64,000 nucleotides of DNA from Nitzschia sp. pyKryTriq1 (lineage: Eukaryota; Bacillariophyta; Bacillariophyceae; Bacillariales; Bacillariaceae). The notes below the pieces were generated by a model. That model saw nothing but the letters and a program-made list of their open reading frames with translations. It made no database searches and was not told the origin of the DNA. This document shows, one piece after another, positions 47,988 to 57,093 of this stretch (positions within the stretch are counted from its first letter, which is position 1; each line of letters begins with the position of its first letter). Position numbers and translations under genes: made by a program. The DNA lies in contig OY101126.1 of assembly GCA_956465555.1 (NCBI GenBank), forward strand, positions 1,530,501 through 1,594,500, given 5' to 3'.

Positions 47988-49055
47988 TCAAACAGGCTTG
48001 TTCTTGAATATTTTCTTGGCCTTTTCTTCGTCCCCATCGACTCGATCGAGCGCCGTGACGAATCGTTTCACCTCTACCATACTCCTGAGTCGGAATCCAA
48101 TATTCGGACTATACCAATAGCGATCCTGTTGCCCCTTGGTCGCTCCTCCTGTTCGTTCAAACATGCGCTTGACCCATCCCTTGGGCCAATCACCGCCTCC
48201 ATTTCCGGGATAGGGTTCGTCCGGTGTTCCTTCAAATGTCATGGGGGCGGCGGATTTTCCTTTTCCAGGCGAAGGAGTAGCACTTGCCTTTTTCTTCTTG
48301 GGTGCTGCTGCTGCTGCTGCTGCTGGCTTGCTGGCAGTATCAGTATCAGCATCTCGTTTTCGCTTGGTCGAGGAAGAGGATGCTTCGGTGGGAAGGGGAG
48401 TGATTTTGGTGGGAGGAGCGGGGACACGAGCGGGCATTTGCTGCAGAGTGCGCTTGATGAGAGATTTGGCAGCGGGCTTTTTTCGAAACGGGGCCGCGGG
48501 ATTTTCTTTTTTGGGTGGAATACGACTACTGCTAGTAGTAGTAGTGGCAGTAGTAGTAGTCTTGGTATCAGTGTTGGTTTCGACCACGGCTTGTGTGGTT
48601 GCCTCGATTTGCGCTTGCAAGTTTGCCATTTTGCTAGCGGCCGACGTGGGCGTCATGGGCATATCCTCGTTGTCTTTGTCTTTTTCTTTCTCATCTTTGT
48701 CCTCCATTGGCATATTAGCGCCACTGGGACTCGCATCCACCTGGTTCACCTCGAGAGTGGAAGTCTTGGTCATGGTCAACAAGACCTCCGTGTCCGAATC
48801 GTTACCAGCATCCACGGCAACCGCCACCACATCGGCGTCGGCATCTGCATCGGCATCCGCCACAGCAACTGCAACCGCAACGTCATCGGTGGTACCCACC
48901 ACTGCATCAACTGCATCGGCAACTTCAGCAGCAGCAGCAGCAGCAGCGTCCGCAACGTTGGTTTCGGTCGTTGCAGCGCCATTGGAGGTTGCTACTGCAT
49001 CTGCGTCTGCACTTGTTGCACTTGCAGCCTTGGACAAAAACATGGGAACGCGCAT
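47988..49055 (-). CDS. Methyl-CpG-binding-domain (MBD)-like nuclear protein
   Basis: A 355-aa intronless frame from ATG 49055. Residues 289-336 match the MBD/TAM fold: WPKGWVKRMFERTGGATKG, QQDRYWYSPNIGFRLRS, MVEVKRFV. The pattern is P-x-G-W, G-x-x-x-G, D-x-Y-Y-x-S-P, F-R-S and E-V-x-x-F. The remaining N-terminal part is low-complexity (Ala/Asp/Val repeats, Lys-rich SLIKRTLQQ, KRKRDADTD and APKKKKAS nuclear-localisation-like strings). The family reads methylated CpG or acts in chromatin complexes without methyl binding; which applies cannot be seen. The large plus-strand frames across it are shadows of its biased codons. Confidence 0.82.
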   Translation of the reverse strand: MRVPMFLSKAASATSADADAVATSNGAATTETNVADAAAAAAAEVADAVDAVVGTTDDVAVAVAVADADADADADVVAVAVDAGNDSDTEVLLTMTKTSTLEVNQVDASPSGANMPMEDKDEKEKDKDNEDMPMTPTSAASKMANLQAQIEATTQAVVETNTDTKTTTTATTTTSSSRIPPKKENPAAPFRKKPAAKSLIKRTLQQMPARVPAPPTKITPLPTEASSSSTKRKRDADTDTASKPAAAAAAAPKKKKASATPSPGKGKSAAPMTFEGTPDEPYPGNGGGDWPKGWVKRMFERTGGATKGQQDRYWYSPNIGFRLRSMVEVKRFVTALDRVDGDEEKAKKIFKNKPV

Positions 49056-50756
49056 GATTGCAACGATAATGGTGATGATACAGTGTATGTATCAGGTACA
49101 AAGTGCACTACTGTCTGCCCCCGGTTGCTCTCCTAGCTACTACTAGTAGTAGTACCGGTAGATGGAGCAGGGTATTAGAATAGGGTGGATACAATACAGT
49201 TCGAATGAAAGAGCGCTCGATGATGCGCTGCATAGTTTCCTTGATTGCTCTTCTACTATTGCATGCTGTGCATAGTGCGCAGCGCCCTTCCTCCCTCAAC
49301 TTTTACTGTAACACTCTCTCTCTCTTGCTGCGTGTCTCTCTCTCGTCTCGGGCGCGCTCTGTCCCGTCCCATCCCCCTCCCGTCAATTTTTTTATTTAAA
49401 AAAAGGGGGTCATTTGTCATTTGGGGGTTTCTGTGGAGGCGTCCGTCGGTCTGCTCGATTATTCGAATCGTACGAACCAAATGGATAGGCCGCCGCACCG
49501 CGTCTAACAACGACTACGTCAGGTCAGCTTCGTCCGCGCAGCCCAGAACTAGGAAATACAAAAGGGTTGGAGGCATGGGTCAGACTTACTAAGGTCTGGC
49601 CGCCCTCAGCCCAGTGGGACTGGGACAGTCCCGAGATGGAGGTCTCGAAAGACCAGCGGGTGGGATTGGGCGGGCCATTTTTAACTAAACTATTTCTCCT
49701 CAAACACAACACTGTTTGCCATTCTACTTTTATTGAATGGACTGCAGTGCGTTTTTAGGGTGAAGAACAGAATAATTAGGTGCAGTTCTTGTATTACGTG
49801 TATGTGGGTATTGGAATGCGTGCATATAATTGAATAGTTATTTAAAGGAGATAGCGCTACGGGCATAGGATTTTTCGCTCTCCTGATGAAGCACAAAGTG
49901 CAGTTAGTGGGAAGAAGGAGACTCCCAGTACTCTGTTCGAGAACAAGATACATCTTATCATCAGCAGCAGTTCTGCACTGCGTTGCGTTGCCTGCGTTGC
50001 TCGGCGTTCACAGAATACAAGCACAAAGTGCAGTTAGTCGGAAGAAGGAGACTCCCAGTTATGTTCGAGAACAAGATACATATCATCAGCAGCAGTTCTG
50101 CTCTGCGTTGCGTTGCCTGCGTTGCTCGGCGTTCACAGAATACAAGCACAAAGTGCAGTTAGTGGGAAGAAGGAGACTCCCAGTAATCTGTTCGAGAACA
50201 AGATGCATATCTTCAGCAGCAGTTCTGCTCTGCGTTGCGTTGCCTGCGTTGCTCGGCGTTCACAGAATACAAGCACAAAGTGCAGTTAGTGGGAATATAT
50301 GGAACGTTGGATAAGAATATAAAATATATATCTACATATAGATATGAATATTGAAACAAAAGTCTGTATCGTTTTGGTTCCTTCAAGACATTTTTGTCTG
50401 AAGTTTCATCATTCATGGCCAAATTTTTCACCTCTAGCTAGACCCTTGCATCTATCTTCTTTACGCCTGCGTAGATGTATAAAAGAATTTACCTCCACTT
50501 CGGAGTCCGTTGTCACAAATTTGGGCTTTTCCAAGAGATTTCAACATGAGCTTTTGAGCTTCGCTTTCCTGTTGAATTCGGTAGTGAAGCTACTGGAGAC
50601 GGGTTTGCAGATTGCTCAACATCATGCTGTGGGAAACGCGACGGTTGATCTGATGATGATATTCCATGGAGCTCATAAAATCAATATCTGGAAACTTCAC
50701 ATCCTTCGATATTTCTTCACCGCCGACTCGTCGACTTACCAAACAAAACTACAAAG
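49056..50756. other. Intergenic with minisatellite
   Basis: 49140-49160 is a TAGTAGTAGTACCGG tract. 49567-49700 has strong local pairing (GGTCTCGAAAGACC and GGGACTGGGACAGTCCC) and might be transcribed, but no RNA family is recognised. A 125-130 bp minisatellite follows, and 50330-50756 is the AT-rich 5' flank of the lectin-like gene. Confidence 0.45.
49891..50297. repeat. 125-130 bp minisatellite, three copies plus a partial
   Basis: GCACAAAGTGCAGTTAGT starts at 49891, 50021, 50146 and 50273. Each unit continues with AGAAGGAGACTCCCAGT, GTTCGAGAACAAGAT and CTGCGTTGCGTTGCCTGCG to TTCACAGAATACAA. The differing lengths (130, 125, 127 bp) break any reading frame, so it is not a coding repeat. Confidence 0.9.
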
Positions 50757-51694
50757 ATGAAATTTGGTGCTACTACTATCGCTATTGTTCTGGCTTATGC
50801 TGGTGCCGCAACCGCCCAAGGTTCCCTGACTCGAGGAAGCACCACCAATCGCCGTGGTGCCGATGAGCGAAGATTGTCGCCGTCCGGAAAGGGATCAGTA
50901 AGTATACTACATCTAACATCATCTTGTTGGATGATGATCGTATGCATTCTCTTGCCCGCAGCATGGCTCCTACTAATACTACCGTTCTAATTCTTCTTGC
51001 AATTTTCGCGACTCGCAATAACAACACTACTACATTCTTTACTACTACTACCCTTCAGTGCCCCCCCGAGAAATGCGATGGCTTGGAGTACTGGAAGTAC
51101 GTCGACTACTCTACTAATGCCGCTTTGGTCGGTGGAAATATCCCATTTAACTACGTTTTGGAACAAACGCCTCCCGGGTGCATCTTGGCGCCCGTAAGTA
51201 GCATGGCTGACCTCCTGGAAATCCAAGCGGCGATACCTGTTATCTATACCGATGCGAAAGCCAATGCTTGGGTTGGCATTACCAAGGCTGCCAGCGATGT
51301 CTTTGCGGATGGCACTATCGTCCTACGTCGCGAAGATTGGGTAAACCTTGATGGAAGCAAAGGTAAGTTAGTACGACTGGTGGTGGTATCCAGAAAACAA
51401 GCCAGCCATGCTGTTCGGGATATCGCATCGAGCCTTCTTGCTGCCGCCGCTTGTTACTACTATTTCTTTGTCTCACCGCCGGTCGTCGCTCCACCACAAT
51501 ACACAACAGTTCCCGCTTCGGCAGATCTCTGGAATGGGGTGGAACCGAACAACAGCCCTCCTCTCCAAACCAAGGCTCACTGGTACGGATCCTCTGGCGG
51601 CAAGCTTCGTGACGTGAATGCTGATGGCAACACTGGGCCCAAGATTCTTGCTGCTGTATACAAGTGCTGCTTTGACCTATGCGTTGAAGAATAA
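50757..51694 (+). CDS. Secreted C-type-lectin-like protein
   Basis: Three exons, 50757-50897, 51059-51362 and 51510-51694, with introns of 161 and 147 bp, give 209 aa. Signal peptide KFGATTIAIVLAYAGAATAQ. After the first splice come CPPEKCDGLEYWKYVDYST and LEQTPPGCILAPVSSMADLL. Then the lectin core NAWVGITKAASDVFADGT, WVNLDGSK spliced to VPASADLWNGVEPNN, and ILAAVYKCCFDLC. W-x-G-x-EPN-N matches the calcium/mannose-type EPN motif of C-type lectin domains, and AWVGI matches the WIGL region. Exported; ligand unknown. The weak point is the C-terminus: the usual final Cys spacing is loose and another 3' exon cannot be excluded. Confidence 0.75.
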
Positions 51695-52391
51695 CTCGGC
51701 CTCAAACGCGATTGGTAACCGGAGAATTGCAATCAACCTATATGTTCAAGAAAAGAAAAGAAAAGAAAAACAAGTTCTCATCATCTCGATTGTTGGAAGT
51801 GGGGAGGCGTGCCGCTGTACTAATAAGAGAATTTGATCGACTATTATCTACTTTTTGCTGCTGGATGAGTTCTTCCTCTCAAGCCCGACGAACCTCCAAA
51901 CAGCAAGCAAACAGCAAATAATTATTTTCTATTAGTAGTGACACGTTTTACCCAAACAATGTTCTCTCAAGAAGAATCATTACATCATCATCATCATAAT
52001 ATTCTTCTTCTTCTTCTTAGTCGCGGAGGAAACCACCAGCAGAAACAAAAAGGCACATGATGTCGTGATGAATAGAGCGCTCGATCTCGATCTTGACTGC
52101 TGGTGGTGGTAGTGGTAGTGGTTGAGGCGAATGAAGAAACACCATCCGTTGTTGGTCGTTGAGCATGATCATGAAGAAGCAAGCGCGTAGTTGTAGTAGC
52201 AGTAGTACTAGTAGTAGTAGAAACAAGTCGAATGATGTTGGCGGAATAATCTTCGTCCCATCAGTGGCATTCCTCGTTCCTCGATCTTCTTGTAGTACTA
52301 AATATATCGATCGATCGCGGTGATCGTAACAGAAGGATTGGCGCATATGAAATAATCTTGAAGAAGGCTGGACCGAGAATTGGTGGCGGGG

Positions 52392-52420
52392 GTCGTCGTC
52401 GTCGTCGTCGTCGTCGTCGT
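52392..52420. repeat. (GTC)n microsatellite
   Basis: About nine uninterrupted trinucleotide units. Confidence 0.9.
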
Positions 52421-52589
52421 TCTTCGAGGATCGGACAAATAATACAGTAGTAAGACATGATGCGCAGCGATTCTTCTTCTTGAAACGAAACGAGAAGACT
52501 GTCGATGGGAGGTCTCTGTACTGTAGATGGAATTCACTCGCGGCTGGTTCTATTTTCTATTCTCGCCGTCCTCTATCTGTTGGCTATTT

Positions 52590-52623
<34 letters not shown>
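52590..52623. repeat. (GTT)n microsatellite
   Basis: About eleven uninterrupted trinucleotide units. Confidence 0.9.
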
Positions 52624-53094
52624 CGCTGGATCAGCATTCTCCATCAACGCACACACAGAATAGAGAACAACTACACAAACGAGTTCCCTATGTATCCATC
52701 ATGCAACCGGTAGCTTCTTCACGCAACGCTGTTGCTGTACCTGGTAGAGGCGGATGACGAGAGGACGGAAATGCTAACACATTTAGTTTTCTGTGCTCCT
52801 CTTCGGAGAAGCAATCTCAACAATAACGCGACGCGGCCGGCATATAAGCAACAAAACAACAACAACTACAGTACTACACTACGCCGCCGCTACGGCACGC
52901 ACACATTATTATTATTATGATTTCATCGATAGGATGATGATGATGATGATGATGATTCTGCCCATGCATATGTATTTAAAGTTGGTCTTTGGTTCTGTCG
53001 TTCTTACTATATTAGGATGAGAAGAGGCGAGGCCGACGAGCTCGTTCACAATAAAGTATATATATACCTCTTCTTTTTCTTCGGTTAGGATTAA

Positions 53095-53117
53095 TGCTGC
53101 TGCTGCTGCTGCTGCTG
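53095..53117. repeat. (CTG)n microsatellite
   Basis: About seven CTG units just downstream of the Ser/Pro repeat gene's stop. Confidence 0.9.
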
Positions 53118-53143
53118 TCCAATTTTACTACTCGGAGGTTTCT

Positions 53144-56100
53144 TCATACAATAACAGTGCACTGATTTCGGTCTGCATAAGATGTGCATGTGGCACTGGC
53201 TTGAGCATGACCATCGTTCCTGTTGTTGGCCTGAGCGCAGCAGGAACAACATTCGTCTGACGGGAAAAAAACACCACTCGCGGTACCAGTGGGCCTTGTA
53301 GCCGTCTCACCTTGTGCCAGACCGAACGGGACGCCAGTTGGTGACGTGATGATTGCAGGTGATGAGGGGCTAGCTTTTGTACAAAATCCAGTCGGGGTTG
53401 GGGTTGGATATTGTCTGGGACATGTATTAGTCGGTGCCGGAGTGGGAATTGGAGTTGGAATTCCCGTCGGTAATCGAGTGGGAACTGGAGTTGGTGGTAG
53501 AGTTGGACCTGGCGTCGGAGCCGCAGTGGGAAATGGAGTCGGAAATCCCGTCGTTAGTCGAGTGGGAACTGGAGTCGGTGGTAGATTGGGACCTGGCGTC
53601 GGAGCCGAAGTGGGAAATGGAGTCGGAAATCCCGTCGGTAGTCGAGTGGGGACCGGAGTCGGTGGTAGATTGGGACCTGGCGTCGGAGCGGCAGTCGGGA
53701 ATTGAGTTGGAGCGTTGGTCGGTTTCTTGCTCGGTTCGCTGCTCGGCTCTGAGCTCGGTTCCCGGCTGGGACTGCTGCTGGGTGTACTGCTGGGCTTGGT
53801 GCTCGGTTCAACGCTGGGCTCTGAGCTCGGTTCCCGGCTGGGACTACTGCTGGGCTTGCTGCTGGGCTTGCTGCTGGGGGAACCGCTGGGGGAACCGCTC
53901 GGCGTACTGCTGGGCTTGCTGCTCGGTTCACGGCTGGGCTCCGAGCTCGGTTCGGCACTGGGTGTACTGCTGGGCTTGCTGCTCGGCTTGCTGCTGGGAG
54001 TGGTGCTGGGCTTCGTACTCGGAGTGCTACTGGGCTTGCTGCTTGGTTCACTGCTCGGTTCGGCACTGGGTGTACTGCTGGGCTTGGTGCTCGGTTCACC
54101 GCTGGGCTCTGAGCGCGGTTCCCGGCTGGGACTGCTGCTGGGTTTGCTGCTGGGAGAACCGCTCGGCGTACTGCTGGGCTTGCTGCTCGGTTCACCGCTG
54201 GGCTCCGAGCTCGGTTCGGCACTGGGTGTACTGCTGGGCTTGCTGCTTGGCTCGCTGCTGGGAGTGGTGCTGGGCTTCATACTCGGAGTGCTACTGGGCT
54301 TGCTGCTTGGTTCACTGCTCGGTTATGCACTGGGTGTACTGCTGGGCTTGGTGCTCGGTTCACCGCTGGGCTCTGAGCTCGGTTCCCGGCTGGGACTGCT
54401 GCTGGGCTTGCTGCTGGGAGAACCGCTCGGCGTACTGCTGGGCTTGCTGCTCGGTTCACCGCTGGGCTCTGAGCTCGGTTCGGCACTGGGTGTACTGCTC
54501 GGCTTGCTGCTCGGTTCACGGCTGGGCTCCGAGCTCGGTTCGGCACTGGGTGTACTGCTGGGCTTGCTGCTGGGGGATCCGCTCGGCGTACTGCTGGGCT
54601 TGGTGCTTGGTTCACCGCTGGGCTCTGAGCTCGGTTCGGCACTGGGTGTACTGCTGGGCTTGCTGCTCGGCTCGCTGCTGGGAGTGGTGCTGGGCTTCGT
54701 ACTCGGAGTGCTACTGGGCTTTCTGCTTGGTTCACTGCTCGGTTATGCACTGGGTGTACTGCTGGGCTTGGTGCTCGGTTCACGGCTGGGCTCCGAGCTC
54801 GGTTCGGCACTGGGTGTACTGCTGGGCTTGCTGCTGGGGGATCCGCTCGGCGTACTGCTGGGCTTGGTGCTTGGTTCACCGCTGGGCTCTGAGCTCGGTT
54901 CGGCACTGGGTGTACTGCTGGGCTTGCTGCTCGGCTCGCTGCTGAGAGTGGTGCTGGGCTTCGTACTCGGAGTGCTACTGGGCTTTCGGCTTGGTTCGCT
55001 GCTCGGTTCTGCACTGGGTGTACTGCTGGGCTTGGTGCTCGGTTCAACGCTGGGCTCTGAGCTCGGTTCCCGGCTGGGACTGCTGCTGGGTTTGCTGCTG
55101 GGAGAACCGCTCGGCGTACTGCTGGGCTTGCTGCTCGGTTCACCGCTGGGCTCTGAGCTCGGTTCGGCACTGGGTGTACTGCTGGGCTCGCTGCTCGGCT
55201 CGCTGCTGGGAGTGGTGCTGGGCTTCGTACTCGGAGTGCTACTGGGCTTGCTGCTTGGTTCACTGCTCGGTTCGGCACTGGGTGTACTGCTGGGCTTGCT
55301 GCTCGGTTCACCGCTGGGCTCTGAGCTCGGTTCGGCACTTGGTGTACTGCTGGGCTTGCTGCTGGGCTTGCTGCTGGGGGATCCGCTCGGCGTACTGCTG
55401 GGCTGGCTGCTCGGTTCACCGCTGGGCGTTGAGCTCGGTTCAGAACTGGGTGTACTGCTGGGCTCGCTGCTCGGCTGGCTGCTGGGAGTGGTGCTGGGCT
55501 TCGTACTCGGAGTGCTAATGGGCTTGCTGCTTGGTTCACTGCTCGGTTCGGCACTGGGTGTACTGCTGGGCTTGGTGCTCGGTTCTCCCCTGGGCTCTGA
55601 GCTCGGTTCAGAACTGGGAGTACTGCTGGGCTCGCTGCTCGGCTCGCTGCTGGGAGTGGTGCTGGGCTTCGTAGTCGGAGTGCTACTGGGCTGGCTGCTT
55701 GGTTCACTGCTCGGTTCGGCACTGGGTGTACTGCTGGGCTTGTTGCTCGGTTCTTTGCTCAACTCAACTATTGATTCCAGAGACTCGTATCCGTTACCGA
55801 GCTCACCATTTTGGCTTTGAGCTAGAATGGCGTCATCTAGTGCATCGGTGAATTCTGCGATCATCTCTGCTTGAGTCAACACAGGTCTCAATTTACGCAT
55901 ATATTGATTTGAAGGATTTCCTCGCAGGTACCTCCGTCCCTTGTTTTTCTCTTCTATCGTGAATAGTGGTTCTGTTTCGGGACATCCTACACAGTTTACC
56001 CACGCCTTGATCTCGGTAATCAACGTGCCCTGGCTTGTGGCGTTTGCTTGGTCCTTCGCCTCGAACGTTTGCTGGACGATTGTCGAGTTTTGCATTTCCC

Positions 56101-56609
56101 GATAATATGCATCAACGCACTCGGTGCTATTAACTGTACTTCCACCTGTCACGTCATTATATGCTTTGACGATGAGATCTTCGACCAAATGTTGCTGTTT
56201 GTCTGTGAATGTACCGTAGAAGCCTACAAACACCAATGTAAGTGATCCTTCACTCTGCTGAGGGTCTTTCGGCAAATCTAGGCCACACGGACTGCTCGGC
56301 TTGCTGGTTGGCTTGCTGGTTGGCTTGCTGGTTGGCTTGCTGGTTGGCTTGCTGGTTCTCTTGCTGGTTGGCTTGCTGGTTCTCTTGCTGGTTGGCTTGC
56401 TGGTGGGTGTACTGCTGGGCTTGGTCTTTTTTTCTCCTTGTCTTTGTTTTCGCCTCGGTCTTGTTTTTGCCCTCTTCTTTTGCACCTGCTTCTTCAGTTG
56501 GCTGTGCGGCGAGATTCTTTGGCTTTGCGTCGACTCCTGTCATCGGAAACAACAAGAGCCGCCAAAGACAGTCCACGACAATCAAAGTCGTAGGAGTAAA
56601 TCTCTTCAT
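53144..56609 (-). CDS. Secreted Ser/Pro-rich repeat protein, frame interrupted
   Basis: Sense is set by the N-terminus: a signal peptide from ATG 56609 ([21 protein letters not shown]), a Lys/Glu-rich spacer, PTSK repeats (about 56293-56415) and a folded domain (55880-56290). The domain reads [46 protein letters not shown] and RRYLRG. Then a long array of PSSxPSxEPSS units (53730-55760), three 28-aa (84-bp) [19 protein letters not shown] units (53430-53700) and a Cys-rich tail (DECCSCCAQ ... RNQCTVIV). The frame changes by one base between signal peptide and PTSK array at a run of seven A (56427-56433). Two TAA codons sit in the array at 54323-54325 and 54743-54745. Splicing inside the array, an assembly error or a decayed gene could each explain this. 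Likely extracellular or wall-associated. Confidence 0.7.
53730..55760. repeat. 12-bp-based PSSx coding array with larger nested duplications
   Basis: The array consists of CTGCTGGGCTTG / CTGCTCGGTTCA-like dodecamers (plus-strand view). These are arranged in larger blocks of variable length containing GAGTGGTGCTGGGCTTCGTA and GGTTCGGCACTGGGTGTACT. Because units are multiples of 12 bp without common stops, several frames on both strands stay open. Confidence 0.9.
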
Positions 56610-57093
56610 GATGGTATGCCGTACTATTATGGAATGGATCGGTGGTGTTGGTGTTCTTGAAAGACTCTCCATACAACAACACAAACCCAAATAATATGAA
56701 CTGGTCGAGCTTTCTTTCGGCACGACATTATTTTTGCAGGTCGCGTTTTGGGCCCGTTTTGGATGAAAAGAAGGTTGCGTTTCGGTGAAACCTGTTTCAA
56801 TATGCCCTTTCGTTGGGGGTATAATACAGAGTCGATGACTCATCGCTCGGAAAACGCACGAACCACACGGACACAACAACAGGTAAGTCGTAGAATTTCT
56901 GCTGTGCAGTTTTGTTAGGGTTCTCACGTTCGCGATAGTTCTGTACTGCGATAAATGTTAGGTAATATAAGACTGCTCAAGTTAAAATCAGCCAGGTTGG
57001 CTAAAAAGGACTAAAAAATGACTTTTTGGAGGTTGCCAGCATTAGAATATAGATGTTTTGGTTGTCTTCAGATTCGTAGTGATTCGAAAGTTA
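56610..57093. other. Short intergenic region
   Basis: It holds the promoter side of the Ser/Pro repeat gene and whatever lies beyond the Helitron coding part. A small inverted repeat AGCCA-GGT-TGGCT sits near 56990. No CTRR Helitron terminus could be assigned. Confidence 0.4.

Larger units (their letters stand above)
51695..53143. other. Intergenic, microsatellite-rich
   Basis: No gene is supported. It carries a GTC run (52392-52420), a GTT run (52590-52623), GAT runs near 52935-52955 and a CTG run (53095-53117). AAGAAAAGAAAAGAAAA lies near 51752. Confidence 0.55.

Noticed and set aside
48129-49146. Two plus-strand frames of over 300 codons
   Set aside because: Antisense to the MBD gene; composition reflects its Ala/Asp codon runs and no domain is present.
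49567-49700. Possible structured RNA gene
   Set aside because: Local hairpins are present, but no tRNA, snRNA or other family signature could be matched.
49886-50314. Open frame across the minisatellite
   Set aside because: Unit lengths of 130, 125 and 127 bp do not preserve frame; the product is unlike any protein.
53715-55820. 701-codon plus-strand frame of LLLGLLLGS type
   Set aside because: It is antisense to the Ser/Pro array, lacks an ATG start and stays open only because 12-bp units contain no stops in that frame. The flanking signal peptide and domain show the minus strand is coding.
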